This document shows, piece by piece, positions 9,142 through 17,736 of a stretch of DNA of 64,000 bases (position 1 is its first letter; every line of letters begins with the position of its first letter). The position numbers and the translations under genes were made by a program. The notes under the pieces were generated by a model, which did not search any database, was not told the origin of the DNA, and worked only from the letters and a program-made list of their open reading frames with translations. The stretch comes from Intrasporangium oryzae NRRL B-24470 (GTDB lineage: Bacteria; Actinomycetota; Actinomycetes; Actinomycetales; Dermatophilaceae), in assembly GCF_000576595.1 (NCBI RefSeq), contig NZ_AWSA01000020.1:1-64000 (forward strand), written 5' to 3'.

Positions 9142-9202
9142 GCACGCCGGGCGGACTCACGTCGAGTCGAGACCATCCGGCATACCCGCGGGCGACCGGT
9201 GA

Positions 9203-9208
9203 CATGAT
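9203..9208 (+). promoter_or_regulatory. -10 element, leaderless promoter of moaC
   Basis: CATGAT, 6 nt, then the GTG at 9215. This suggests moaC-mog has its own start in addition to read-through from the MoeA gene. Confidence 0.45.
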
Positions 9209-9214
9209 GGCCGC

Positions 9215-9694
9215 GTGGCTGACGACACCTCCGGACTGACCCACGTGCGGGCCGACGGCACCGCCCACATGGTCGACGTGTCGGCAAAGGCCGTCACCGC
9301 CCGGGAGGCGAGCGCGGCGGGGCGGGTCCTGCTCAGCCACGCGGCCGTCGAGGCGCTCCGCACCGGCACGGTGCCCAAGGGCGACGCGCTCGCCGTCGCG
9401 CGGATCGCCGGCATCCAGGCGGTCAAGCGCACGCCCGAGCTCATCCCGCTCGCCCACCCGATCGCCGTCCACGCCGTGAGCGTCGAGCTCGCCGTCGTCG
9501 ACAGCGGGGCCGAGATCAGCGCCACGGTCCGCACCGCCGACCGCACCGGCATCGAGATGGAGGCCCTGACCGCGGTGACGGTCGCCGCGCTCGCCCTGGT
9601 CGACATGGTCAAGGCCGTCGACAAGCACGCGAGGATCACCGACGTCAGGGTCACGGCGAAGTCCGGCGGCCGCTCGGGGGACTGGCATGAGTGA
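9215..9694 (+). CDS. moaC: cyclic pyranopterin monophosphate synthase
   Basis: A 159-residue MoaC. It acts after MoaA to convert the cyclohydro-dinucleotide intermediate to cyclic pyranopterin monophosphate, the first stable intermediate of molybdenum cofactor synthesis. Family motifs are visible: MVDVSAKAVTAREA at the start, IPLAHPI near residue 75, EMEALTAVTVAAL near 120 and DMVKAVDK near 135 with the catalytic Lys. Homologues work as hexamers. It overlaps mog by 8 nt. Its place between the MoeA and rimJ genes is not found in the mycobacterial version of the locus. Confidence 0.93.
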   Translation: MADDTSGLTHVRADGTAHMVDVSAKAVTAREASAAGRVLLSHAAVEALRTGTVPKGDALAVARIAGIQAVKRTPELIPLAHPIAVHAVSVELAVVDSGAEISATVRTADRTGIEMEALTAVTVAALALVDMVKAVDKHARITDVRVTAKSGGRSGDWHE

Positions 9695-10199
9695 GCAGCA
9701 GACCCACGGCCGACCCTTCGGCCACGGCCGCCGCGCCGTCGTCGTCACCGCCTCGACCCGGGCCGCCGACGGGGTCTACCCCGACCGGTCGGGGCCGGTC
9801 ATCGTCGAGCGCCTGCGCGCTTGGGGGTTCGAGGTCGGGCACCCCGTCGTCGTCGCTGACGGCGACGCGTTCGGTTACGCCCTGCGCGACGTCCTGGCGA
9901 GCGAGCCCGAGCTCGTCCTCACGACCGGCGGCACGGGACTGACCCCCACCGACGTGACCCCCGAGCAGACCGCGCCGCTCCTCGACCGGCTCGTGCCCGG
10001 CGTCGCCGAGGCGATCCGGGCCGCCGGCGTCGCCAGGGGCGTCCCGACCGCCATGCTGTCGCGCGGGCTCGTCGGCCTGGCCGGGCACACCTTCGTGGCC
10101 AACCTGCCCGGCTCGAGCGGCGGGGTCTCCGATGCGCTCGACGTCCTCGAACCCGTGCTCGGCCACGCCCTCGACCAGGTCCCCGGAAGCGACCACTGA
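9687..10199 (+). CDS. mog: MoaB/Mog-type molybdopterin adenylyltransferase
   Basis: A 170-residue protein of the MoaB/Mog family, which adenylates molybdopterin before MoeA inserts molybdate. The signature TTGGTGLTPTDVTPE is at about residues 78-92 and NLPGSSGGVSDAL near 137. Translation is probably coupled to moaC, since its ATG lies inside the last codons of moaC. Together with moaC and the upstream MoeA it covers three steps of cofactor synthesis. MoaA, MoaD and MoaE are not in the window. Confidence 0.88.
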   Translation: MSEQQTHGRPFGHGRRAVVVTASTRAADGVYPDRSGPVIVERLRAWGFEVGHPVVVADGDAFGYALRDVLASEPELVLTTGGTGLTPTDVTPEQTAPLLDRLVPGVAEAIRAAGVARGVPTAMLSRGLVGLAGHTFVANLPGSSGGVSDALDVLEPVLGHALDQVPGSDH

Positions 10200-10271
10200 C
10201 GTCCATGGGGACACCACGAGTCCGACGCCGCGAGGACGAGAGCGCGAGGGCGGGAGCATGAGGACGAGCGC

Positions 10272-10910
10272 ATGAGGATGCCCTGGCGGCCCGAGCGTGA
10301 CGGCCGCGCCCCGTGGCCGGTCGTCCTGCGCGACACGGCGGCAACCCCGACGATCGTGCTGCGCCCGCTCCGCCAGAGCGACGAGCGCGAATGGCAGCAG
10401 GTGCGCCGCGACAACGCCGCCCACGTCCAGCCGTGGGAGCCGACCCTGCCTCCCGGGGAAGCCTCCAGAGCGCCGGTCACCTTCCGCAACTTCGTCCGCG
10501 AGCTCGACCAGGAGGCGCGGGCCGACCGTGCCCTGCCGTGGTGCATCGAGGTCGGAGGCCAGATCGTCGGGCAGGTCCACGTCTTCGGGATCGTCCGGGC
10601 GGCACAGCTCTCCGGGGCGATCGGATACTGGCTCGCCGAGACCATGACCGGCCATGGAGTCGCCACGCGGGCGGTCGCCCTGGCGATCGACCACGCCCTC
10701 GGGCCGGCCGGGCTGCACCGGGTCGAGGTCAACATCCGCCTCGAGAACACCCGGTCGCTCGCCCTCGTGGAGCGGCTCGGCCTGCGCGAGGAGGGGATCC
10801 GCAGGCGTTTCCTCCACATCGACGGCGCCTGGCGCGACCACCGCAGCTTCGCCATCACGCAGGAGGAGCTCGAGGGCTCGACGCTCATGTCACGTCTGTC
10901 TCAGGTGTAA
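10272..10910 (+). CDS. RimJ-like GNAT N-acetyltransferase
   Basis: A 212-residue acetyltransferase of the RimJ/RimL branch of GNAT, cytoplasmic, using acetyl-CoA. The core contains LRPLRQSDEREW, then GYWLAETMTGHGVATRAV (acetyl-CoA pyrophosphate loop) near residue 120 and the C-terminal VNIRLENTRSLALVERLGLREEG. Homologues acetylate N-terminal residues of ribosomal or other proteins; the target here is unknown. The same gene sits between the MoeA gene and the SepX-like gene in mycobacteria (Rv0995). An ATG at 10258 opens a frame that stops after five codons, so 10272 is used. Confidence 0.85.
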   Translation: MRMPWRPERDGRAPWPVVLRDTAATPTIVLRPLRQSDEREWQQVRRDNAAHVQPWEPTLPPGEASRAPVTFRNFVRELDQEARADRALPWCIEVGGQIVGQVHVFGIVRAAQLSGAIGYWLAETMTGHGVATRAVALAIDHALGPAGLHRVEVNIRLENTRSLALVERLGLREEGIRRRFLHIDGAWRDHRSFAITQEELEGSTLMSRLSQV

Positions 10911-10967
10911 CACCAGCCTCTTGCGCGACACGCGCGGAATATGCATGCCCTGACCGAGGGCGCACCC

Positions 10968-10973
10968 TACCGT
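10968..10973 (+). promoter_or_regulatory. -10 element, leaderless promoter of the SepX/GlpR-like gene
   Basis: TACCGT then 7 nt then GTG 10981. It supports GTG 10981 rather than the in-frame GTG at 10972, which falls inside the hexamer. Confidence 0.55.
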
Positions 10974-10980
10974 GGGTCAC

Positions 10981-11973
10981 GTGCCTGCCAGCAGCCTGAT
11001 CTTCGTCGTCATCGTGGCGATCTGGGCTGCCTATCTCGTCCAGCACTTCGCGCGCCGCCGCGACAACGCCGCCGCCGCACGGACGATGGACGGCTTCTCC
11101 GACGGGATGCGCGTCCTGGAGACGCACGCCGGAGCCCCGACCGAGGAGCCAGCCCCCGCTCGCGGGCACGCGCACTCCGTGGCACCGGCCCGCGTCGTCC
11201 GACCGACCGTCGACGCGAGGCGATCCGTGCCGGCCGGGCCCCCGCACGGGCACGCGCCGCTCCTGGGCCGTCCCGGGGCTGCCGACGTCCCGGTGCACCA
11301 TGAGGTCGAGACGACCCCGACGCCGGCCCCGGTCGTGTCGATGGCCCAGCGCCGCCTCCGGGCCGTCCTCCTCCTGCTGTCGCTGCTCTGGCTGCCGGTC
11401 TCGGTCGGCCTGGCCCTCGCCCAGGTCATCCGCTGGATCTCCGTCCCGTTCGCGGCGCTCACCGTCGTGGCCGTCCTCGTCTGGCTGCGCACCGAGGTCC
11501 AGGCCGACCGCCTGCGCCGGGCTCGCCGCCGCGTCCAGGAGCGGGTGCGCCGTCCTGCGCAGGCCCCCGTCCTCTCGAGCGACGACACCCAGGTCATCCG
11601 CCCCGAGGAGGTCGTGGCCTCCCTCGCCGACCCCGATCTCGTCCCGGGCTCGGTCGCCCACCCGGCCACCGCGGCAGCGGGGGCGGTCGCCCGGGCCGGC
11701 TCAACGGCATACGACGTGTTCGACGTCCAGGCCGGCGTCGTGGAGGTCGCGCTCGAGCAGCAGGCCGCGGTCGATGCGCCCGGCCTGCACGCCGACGGCA
11801 CGTGGAGCCCCGTCCCCGTGCCGACCCCCACCTACGCGATGAAGGCGAAGGCCCAGCCGCGCCTCACCGAGAGCGGGATCCCGGCCGACGTCTTCGAGAC
11901 GCCCGAGTTCGCCGACGAGGCCGACGAGCTCGACGACCGGGCGCTGTTCGCCCGGCGCGCCGTCTCCGGCTGA
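10981..11973 (+). CDS. SepX/GlpR-like membrane protein of the division locus
   Basis: A 330-residue membrane protein. A first membrane segment lies right at the N-terminus (SSLIFVVIVAIWAAYLV, residues 3-19), followed by RRRDN and a cytosolic stretch of about 100 residues. Two more hydrophobic segments lie at about 120-162, and a long acidic C-terminal region follows. This layout and N-terminal sequence match actinobacterial SepX (Streptomyces septation) and GlpR (Corynebacterium receptor for the MoeA-like Glp), and the neighbours match too. The inferred role is to recruit the MoeA-like protein and division proteins to the membrane. The direct assignment is by recall of the family, not by search. 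Confidence 0.72.
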   Translation: MPASSLIFVVIVAIWAAYLVQHFARRRDNAAAARTMDGFSDGMRVLETHAGAPTEEPAPARGHAHSVAPARVVRPTVDARRSVPAGPPHGHAPLLGRPGAADVPVHHEVETTPTPAPVVSMAQRRLRAVLLLLSLLWLPVSVGLALAQVIRWISVPFAALTVVAVLVWLRTEVQADRLRRARRRVQERVRRPAQAPVLSSDDTQVIRPEEVVASLADPDLVPGSVAHPATAAAGAVARAGSTAYDVFDVQAGVVEVALEQQAAVDAPGLHADGTWSPVPVPTPTYAMKAKAQPRLTESGIPADVFETPEFADEADELDDRALFARRAVSG

Positions 11974-12046
11974 CCCGCCTGCTGACCCGCCGCCTGAACC
12001 ACTCGACTCGACCGCGGGTCGGTTTCGGAGGGTCGGGAGCACGCCC

Positions 12047-13177
12047 TCACACGCGGGCCGGCTCCCCACCCTCCTCGGCGTTCTCCTCGAGCTCACCCTC
12101 GAGCTCGGCCTCCGACTCGCCCGACAACAGGTGCTTGCCGACGGCGTTGGAGACGGCCGCGAACGGCACCGCGACGAGCGCGCCGACGATCCCCGCGATG
12201 ATCGAGCCCGCCGCGATGGCGAGGATGACGGCGAGCGGGTGGACGTCGACGGCCTTGCCGAGCAGGAACGGCTGGAGGACGTGCGACTCGAGCTGCTGCA
12301 CGCCGATGACGACGGCGAGCATGATGAGCGCGACCCCGGGGCCGTGGGAGACGAGCGCGAGGAGCACGGCGACGACACCCGACAGCAGCGCGCCGACGAT
12401 CGGGATGAACGCGCCGAGGAAGACGAGCACGCCGATGGCGAAGGCGAAGGGGACCTTGAGGATCGCGGCCCCGAGCGAGATGCCGACCGCGTCGACGAAG
12501 GCGACGATCATCGTCGCGCGGACGAAGGCCGAGAGCTGGTCCCAGGCGATGAGACCCGACGAGTCGACCTTGTCGCGGGCCGCCCTCGGGAAGAGCCGCA
12601 CGATCCACGCCCAGATCGTGCGGCCCTCGTAGAGGAAGAAGAACAGGGCGAAGAGCGCGATGAAGAGGCCCGCGACGAAGTGCGTCGCCGTGAGCCCCAC
12701 CGAGGCGGCCGTGTCGCCGAGGTTGCCGGAGTTGCCGACCTTGTTCTTGAAGTCCTCGAAGTACTGGTTGAACTGCGAGTCGGTGATGTGGAACGTGTCG
12801 CGGACCCAGTCGCGGACCTGGCCGAGCCCGGCGGCGACCTGGCTCGTCAGGTCCGCGAGGCCGCTCTTGAACTGCGTCCCGACGACGGTGAGCAGCCCGC
12901 CGACGATGATGATCGTGCTCGCGAGGGTGATCCCTGCCGCGGCACCCGCCGGCAGCCGCCGCCGCAGACGGCCCGCGACCGGCGCGAGGAGCGCCGCCAT
13001 GAGCACGGCGACGGCGATCGGCACGACGATCTCGGAGATCGAGCGCAGGCCGAGAGCGAGGGCGAAGACGGCGCCCGCGATGAGGAGCAGCCGCCAGGAC
13101 CACTCGCTCGCGACACGCACGCCCTCGGGCACGGCGCTGGGGCCCGGTTCGGCGGGGGACATCGGGTTGTCGGTCAC
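12047..13177 (-). CDS. AI-2E family transporter
   Basis: A 376-residue multi-spanning protein of the AI-2E (PerM/TqsA) family. Hydrophobic segments begin at WRLLLIAGAVFALALGL and recur to about residue 340. The family's C-terminal block is present (FIPIVGALLSGVVAVLLAL, VQQLESHVLQPFLLGKAVDVHPL). The C-terminus is Glu-rich (ELEGELEENAEEGGE). Members export autoinducer-2 or act as Na+/H+ antiporters; the substrate is unknown here. GTG 13177 is used because TACGGT lies 6 nt upstream; ATG 13162 is the alternative. It converges on the SepX-like gene. Confidence 0.85.
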   Translation of the reverse strand: MTDNPMSPAEPGPSAVPEGVRVASEWSWRLLLIAGAVFALALGLRSISEIVVPIAVAVLMAALLAPVAGRLRRRLPAGAAAGITLASTIIIVGGLLTVVGTQFKSGLADLTSQVAAGLGQVRDWVRDTFHITDSQFNQYFEDFKNKVGNSGNLGDTAASVGLTATHFVAGLFIALFALFFFLYEGRTIWAWIVRLFPRAARDKVDSSGLIAWDQLSAFVRATMIVAFVDAVGISLGAAILKVPFAFAIGVLVFLGAFIPIVGALLSGVVAVLLALVSHGPGVALIMLAVVIGVQQLESHVLQPFLLGKAVDVHPLAVILAIAAGSIIAGIVGALVAVPFAAVSNAVGKHLLSGESEAELEGELEENAEEGGEPARV

Positions 13178-13183
13178 GACCAC

Positions 13184-13189
13184 ACCGTA
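13184..13189 (-). promoter_or_regulatory. -10 element, leaderless promoter of the AI-2E transporter gene
   Basis: TACGGT on the minus strand, then 6 nt, then GTG 13177. No Shine-Dalgarno sequence is visible for any candidate start of this gene. Confidence 0.45.
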
Positions 13190-13261
13190 TGCTGCCGGGC
13201 CCCGTCCACGCCGCACCCCCGCTCTGGATGTGGCCGGGCCGTGACAGATCGGTGCGCGGTC

Positions 13262-13299
13262 GTCGGATCGGTGCGGGCTGCAGGGTGCACCGATCCGAC
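13262..13299. promoter_or_regulatory. 13-bp inverted repeat upstream of the NmrA-like reductase gene
   Basis: GTCGGATCGGTGC (13262-13274) and its exact complement (13287-13299) are separated by 12 nt and end 20 nt before the -10 element at 13319. A further half-site (GATCGGTGC) lies just upstream near 13247. This resembles an operator covering the -35 region. The regulator is not identified. Confidence 0.6.
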
Positions 13300-13318
13300 A
13301 AGGGCGCACTCATGCGCC

Positions 13319-13324
13319 TAGGCT
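13319..13324 (+). promoter_or_regulatory. -10 element, leaderless promoter of the NmrA-like reductase gene
   Basis: TAGGCT, 6 nt, then ATG 13331. Confidence 0.6.
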
Positions 13325-13330
13325 CGGGGG

Positions 13331-14185
13331 ATGGCGGATCTGCAGCTGGCCGTGACCGGGTCGACGGGCTGGCTCGGTGGCCTCGTCGCGAGTGACCTCG
13401 CGGCCCGTGGTGTGGCCCAGCGGCTCCTCGTCCGCGACCCGGGTCGCGCCCCGGTCCTGCCCGGGGCCGTCGCCGTGCAGAGCGCCTACCGGGACCGGTC
13501 GACGGCCGAGGCGGCGCTCGCGGGGGTGACGACGCTCTTCATGGTGTCGGCGGCCGAGAACGCCGACCGCCTCGACGAGCACCGTGCCTTCGTCGACGCC
13601 GCGGCGGCCGCCGGCGTCGGGCACATCGTCTACGTCAGCTTCTTCGGCGCCGCGCCCGATGCCACCTTCACGCTGGCCCGCGACCACTGGGCGACGGAGG
13701 AGCACGTCAAGGCCTCCGGGATGGCCTGGACCTTCCTCCGCGACAACCTCTACCTCGAGTTCATCGACCAGATGGTCGGCGAGGACGGCGTCATCCGTGG
13801 CCCGGCGGGGGAGGGGCGTGCGGCGGTCGTGTCCCACGACGACATCGCCCGGGCCGCCGTCGCGGTGCTCCTCTCCCCGGCCGAGTACCGCGGGGCGACC
13901 TACGACCTCACCGGACCCGAGGCCCTCACCCTGGCCGAGATGGCCAGAACCATCGGCGAGGTCCAGGGCCGGCATGTGACGTTCCACGACGAGACGCTCC
14001 CCGAGGCGTATGCGTCGCGAGCGGCATACGGCGCCCCCGATTGGCAGGTCGACGCGTGGGTCTCCACGTACACCGCGATCGCGGCCGGAGAGCTGGACGG
14101 CGTCAGCGACGACGTCGAACGGCTCACGGGCCGGCGTCCCGTCTCCCTGAGGGAGTACCTCGAGTCGCAAGCAGGCCACCACTGA
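13331..14185 (+). CDS. NmrA-like atypical SDR, NAD(P)H:quinone reductase (QorB) type
   Basis: A 284-residue atypical short-chain dehydrogenase. The nucleotide-binding TGSTGWLGG is at residues 8-16, and strand 4 with VYVSFFGAAPDA near 100 lacks the usual catalytic Tyr-x-x-x-Lys, as in NmrA and QorB proteins. WTFLRDNLYLEF near 138 is typical of QorB. The likely role is quinone reduction with NADPH, or redox sensing. It is divergent from the AI-2E transporter across 150 nt that hold a strong inverted repeat, so it is probably regulated by a repressor. Confidence 0.8.
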   Translation: MADLQLAVTGSTGWLGGLVASDLAARGVAQRLLVRDPGRAPVLPGAVAVQSAYRDRSTAEAALAGVTTLFMVSAAENADRLDEHRAFVDAAAAAGVGHIVYVSFFGAAPDATFTLARDHWATEEHVKASGMAWTFLRDNLYLEFIDQMVGEDGVIRGPAGEGRAAVVSHDDIARAAVAVLLSPAEYRGATYDLTGPEALTLAEMARTIGEVQGRHVTFHDETLPEAYASRAAYGAPDWQVDAWVSTYTAIAAGELDGVSDDVERLTGRRPVSLREYLESQAGHH

Positions 14186-14212
14186 CGTATGCCGCTCACC
14201 GCGGTGCCGTGC

Positions 14213-15397
14213 TCAGGCGGGCTCGGTCTCCCGGCAGAGGGCGGCGGCCTGGCGTGCGATCGAGAGCTCCTCGTTGGTCGGGACCACCGCGACCGTCACC
14301 GGCGAGCCCTCGGGCGAGATGACTCGTGCGTCGGACGAACGGGTCGCGTTGCGCTGCGGGTCGATCGACAGGCCGAAGTGCTCGAGGCCGCCGACGACCG
14401 CCGCGCGGACGCGGGCGCTGTGCTGGCCGATCCCGGCGGTGAAGGACAGCACGTCGAGGCGGCCGAGCTGGGCCATGTAGGCCCCGACGTAGTGGCGCAG
14501 CCGGTGGACGAAGACGTCGAAGGCCTGCTGTGCGTCGGCGTCGCCCTGCTCGATGCGTTCCTCGATGGCCCGGAAGTCGTTGACGCCGGCGAGCCCCCGC
14601 AGGCCCGACTCGGAGTTGAGGAGCCGGTCGATCTCGACGAGTGACATCCCGAGCTCGCGGTGGAGGAAGGCGTGCAGGCCGGGATCGACATCGCCTGACC
14701 GCGTTCCCATGACGAGGCCCTCGAGCGGGGTCATCCCCATCGACGTCTCGACGGCCCGCCCGCCGCGGATGGCGGAGGCGGAGCACCCGTTACCGAGGTG
14801 CAGGACGACCTGGTTGAGCTCCTCGACGGGACGCGCGACGAGCTCGGCGGCGGCGCGGGAGACGAAGTGGTGCGAGGTGCCGTGGAAGCCGTAGCGCCGG
14901 ATCCGGTGCTGACGGGCGAGGTCGCGGGGGATCGCGTAGGTGGCCGCCTCGGCCGGGAGCGTCGCGAAGAAGGCCGTGTCGAAGACGGCGACGTGCGGCA
15001 CGTCGAAGCGCGCCCGGGCGGCCTCGATCCCCGTCACGGCCCCGGGGTTGTGCAGCGGCGCGAGGGGCACGAGCTCGCGGATCCGAGCCACGACGTCGTC
15101 GTCGATGACGACTGGGTCGGAGAAGGTGGAGCCGCCGTGGACGACCCGGTGGCCCACGGCCCGGGGTTTCAGCGCGTCGACGTCGATGCCCTCCTCGCGG
15201 AGCCGCTCGGACATGACGGTGATCGCGGCCCGGTGGTCGGGGACGTCGCTCCCGGGCTCGCCGATGCGTTCGACGATGCCGCTCGCCTGGACGTGCGAGG
15301 TCTCGGGGACGAGCAGCTGGTACTTGAGCGACGACGAGCCGGCGTTGAGGACGAGGACGGGCAGGCCGGCGTCCGTCCCCGCGAGGTGCCCGCTCAT
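14213..15397 (-). CDS. ackA: acetate kinase
   Basis: A 394-residue acetate kinase (acetyl phosphate + ADP to acetate + ATP). Family motifs in order: VLNAGSSSLKY near residue 15, VGHRVVHGG near 75, FDTAFFATLP near 130, RRYGFHGTSHHFVS near 155, LHLGNGCSASAI near 190, TRSGDVDPG near 220 and FTAGIGQHSARVR near 310. Its ATG at 15397 overlaps the pta stop codon (ATGA), so the two are translationally coupled. Together they run overflow metabolism and acetate assimilation through acetyl phosphate. Confidence 0.95.
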   Translation of the reverse strand: MSGHLAGTDAGLPVLVLNAGSSSLKYQLLVPETSHVQASGIVERIGEPGSDVPDHRAAITVMSERLREEGIDVDALKPRAVGHRVVHGGSTFSDPVVIDDDVVARIRELVPLAPLHNPGAVTGIEAARARFDVPHVAVFDTAFFATLPAEAATYAIPRDLARQHRIRRYGFHGTSHHFVSRAAAELVARPVEELNQVVLHLGNGCSASAIRGGRAVETSMGMTPLEGLVMGTRSGDVDPGLHAFLHRELGMSLVEIDRLLNSESGLRGLAGVNDFRAIEERIEQGDADAQQAFDVFVHRLRHYVGAYMAQLGRLDVLSFTAGIGQHSARVRAAVVGGLEHFGLSIDPQRNATRSSDARVISPEGSPVTVAVVPTNEELSIARQAAALCRETEPA

Positions 15398-17520
15398 CGG
15401 GCGTCCGTCGTCGACGCCGCGGCGGCCGCGGTCGGTGCCGTGGCGACGGTCGACTGGGCCTGGATGGCGGTGATCGCCACCGTGTTGACGATGTCCTCCA
15501 CGAGCGCTCCTCGCGACAGGTCGTTGACGGGACGGCGCAGGCCCTGCAGGACCGGGCCGATGGCGACGGCGTGGGCGCTGCGCTGGACGGCCTTGTAGGT
15601 GTTGTTGCCGGTGTTGAGGTCGGGGAAGACGAACACCGTGGCTCGGCCCGCGACGTCGGAGCCGGGCAGCTTGGTGCGCCCGACCGTGGGGTCGACGGCG
15701 GCGTCGTACTGGATCGGTCCCTCGAGGAGCAGGTCGGGCGCCCGCTCGGCGACCAGAGCCGTCGCGGCCCGCACCTTCTCGACCTCGGCGCCCGAGCCCG
15801 AGTCGCCCGTGGAGTAGGACAGCATCGCGACGCGGGGGTCGATGCCGAACTGGCGGGCGGTCTCGGCCGACGACAGGGCGATGTCGGCGAGCTGCTCGGT
15901 CGTCGGGTCGGGGATGACGGCACAGTCGCCGTACACGAGGACCCGGTCCTCGAGACACATGAGGAAGACACTCGACACGGTCCGCACGCCGTCCCTGGTC
16001 TTGATGAACTCGAGGGCGGGGCGGATCGTGTGGGCGGTCGTGTTCACGGCGCCCGACACCATCCCGTCGGCGAGGCCGAGGTGGACCATCATCGTGCCGA
16101 AGTAGGAGATGTCCTGGACGATCGTGCGGGCCCGCCCGAGCTCCATCCCCTTGTGGGCGCGCAGGCGGGTGTACTCCTGCGCGAAGCGCTCGACGAGCTC
16201 GGGGTCCTTCGGCGACACGACCGTCGCGTCGTCGATGTCGAGTCCGAGCGCCGAGGCCCGCGCCCGGACCACCGTCTCCTCGCCGAGGAGGGTGAGGTCG
16301 GCGACGCCGCGGCGGAGCAGGATCGAGGCGGCCTCGAGGATGCGGTCGTCCTGGCTCTCTGGCAGGACGATGTGCTTCCGGTCGGCGCGGGCCCGCTGCA
16401 TGAGCTGGAACTCGAACATGAGCGGGGTGCGCACGTCGGAGGCCGAGACGTCGATGGCTGTGAGCAGGGCCGCCTGGTCGACCCGCTCGGCGAAGAGGCG
16501 CCGTGCGGTCTCGATCTTGTTGGTCGAGTCCTTGTGGATCGAGCCGTGGAGCTGGGCGAGGTGCTCTGCGGTCCAGAACGTGTCGTGGTCGGTCAGGGCG
16601 ATGGGCAGGTCCTGCTGGACGCCGGCCGACAGGCGCCGGATCGTGTCGGGGATCTGGTAGCCGCCCGTCAGGACGATGCCGGCGAGCGTCGGGAAGGTGC
16701 CCGACTGGTGCGCGAGCATGAGCCCGGGGATGAGGTCGGTGCGGTCGCTCGGGGCGATGACGGTGACGTCGGTGCGCAGGCGCGAGAGGACGTTGGGCAG
16801 GCTCATGGCGGCGACGAGGAGCCCGAGACTGTCGCGGTCGAGCCACGTCTCGTTGCCGAGGACGAGCGAGCCTTCCGCGGCCTCGACGAGCGCCCGGAAG
16901 CTGGGGGCGGACAGGAGCGGGCTCTCGGGCAGCGCTGCCGTGACGGCGAACCCGAGCTCCTCGAGGGCGGCCCGGGTCGGCTCGGTGAGCTCGGGGTCGA
17001 CGCGGTTGGCGATGACGGCGACGGCGTGGGCGTGGTTGGCGCGCAGCTCGGCGATCGCCCCCTCGGCGGCCACGCGGACCTGCTCGGGGGTCCGGTCGCG
17101 GCCGTGCACGACGAGGACGACGGGGGAGCCGAGGTTGGCGGCCACGCGGGCGTTGAAGGACAGCTCGGTCCCGGTCGAGACGTCCGTGTAGTCGGAGCCG
17201 AGGACGAGGACGACGTCAAAGCGGCTGCTCAGGTGGCCGAAGCGCTCGACGATGACGTGCAGCGCCTCGTCGGGGTCGCGCCGGGCCTCGGCGTACGTGA
17301 CGCCCAGGGCCTCGTCGTAGGTCTGGGCGACGCCCGGCTGGCTGACGAGCATGTCGAGGACGTGGTCGACGCCGTCGGGGTCCGCCCCCTCGAGGGTCGT
17401 GAGCGGCCGGAAGACTCCGACGGAACCCACCTCGCGGATCAGCGCATCGAGCAGCCCGAGGGCGACGGCGGACTTGCCCGTGAGGCCCTCCGGTGAAGCG
17501 ACGTAGACGCTACGGCTCAC
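15394..17520 (-). CDS. pta: phosphate acetyltransferase, long form
   Basis: A 708-residue enzyme interconverting acetyl-CoA and acetyl phosphate. It has the long three-part layout: an N-terminal P-loop-like region (VASPEGLTGKSAVALGLLD), a DRTGG regulatory domain in the middle (ALTDHDTFWTAEHLAQL) and the PTA/PTB catalytic domain from about residue 380 (KHIVLPESQDDRILEAA, YSTGDSGSGAEVEKV). Length is normal for the family. The GTG at 17520 is preceded by TAGGTT at 6 nt. It is the first gene of the pta-ackA operon. Confidence 0.95.
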   Translation of the reverse strand: MSRSVYVASPEGLTGKSAVALGLLDALIREVGSVGVFRPLTTLEGADPDGVDHVLDMLVSQPGVAQTYDEALGVTYAEARRDPDEALHVIVERFGHLSSRFDVVLVLGSDYTDVSTGTELSFNARVAANLGSPVVLVVHGRDRTPEQVRVAAEGAIAELRANHAHAVAVIANRVDPELTEPTRAALEELGFAVTAALPESPLLSAPSFRALVEAAEGSLVLGNETWLDRDSLGLLVAAMSLPNVLSRLRTDVTVIAPSDRTDLIPGLMLAHQSGTFPTLAGIVLTGGYQIPDTIRRLSAGVQQDLPIALTDHDTFWTAEHLAQLHGSIHKDSTNKIETARRLFAERVDQAALLTAIDVSASDVRTPLMFEFQLMQRARADRKHIVLPESQDDRILEAASILLRRGVADLTLLGEETVVRARASALGLDIDDATVVSPKDPELVERFAQEYTRLRAHKGMELGRARTIVQDISYFGTMMVHLGLADGMVSGAVNTTAHTIRPALEFIKTRDGVRTVSSVFLMCLEDRVLVYGDCAVIPDPTTEQLADIALSSAETARQFGIDPRVAMLSYSTGDSGSGAEVEKVRAATALVAERAPDLLLEGPIQYDAAVDPTVGRTKLPGSDVAGRATVFVFPDLNTGNNTYKAVQRSAHAVAIGPVLQGLRRPVNDLSRGALVEDIVNTVAITAIQAQSTVATAPTAAAAASTTDAR

Positions 17521-17526
17521 GGGTCG

Positions 17527-17532
17527 AACCTA
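17527..17532 (-). promoter_or_regulatory. -10 element, leaderless promoter of pta-ackA
   Basis: TAGGTT on the minus strand, then 6 nt, then GTG 17520. Confidence 0.55.
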
Positions 17533-17577
17533 TCGTGTCCGTCCCGGCCCCGCCCCGGCGCGTGCGGATCGGCGGAC

Positions 17578-17591
17578 GTATGCCGCTGGGC
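17578..17591 (+). repeat. GTATGCCGCTGGGC element, intergenic copy
   Basis: One of five copies of this 14-mer in the window, an extension of the window-wide GTATGCCG motif. It lies in the divergent gap between pta and the DUF1269 gene. Confidence 0.75.
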
Positions 17592-17736
17592 CCGCGGGTG
17601 CCCCGCCGACCTCCCCGCGGGGCAGGGCCAGACGTCCCACCCGAACGACGGAATGGGCCGGGGTGCCGGAGTAGCCTCGGAGGCGGCCGGCACGGGGCGG
17701 GCGCCCCTGCCAGGGGCCCGACCTGAGGAGTGCCAG

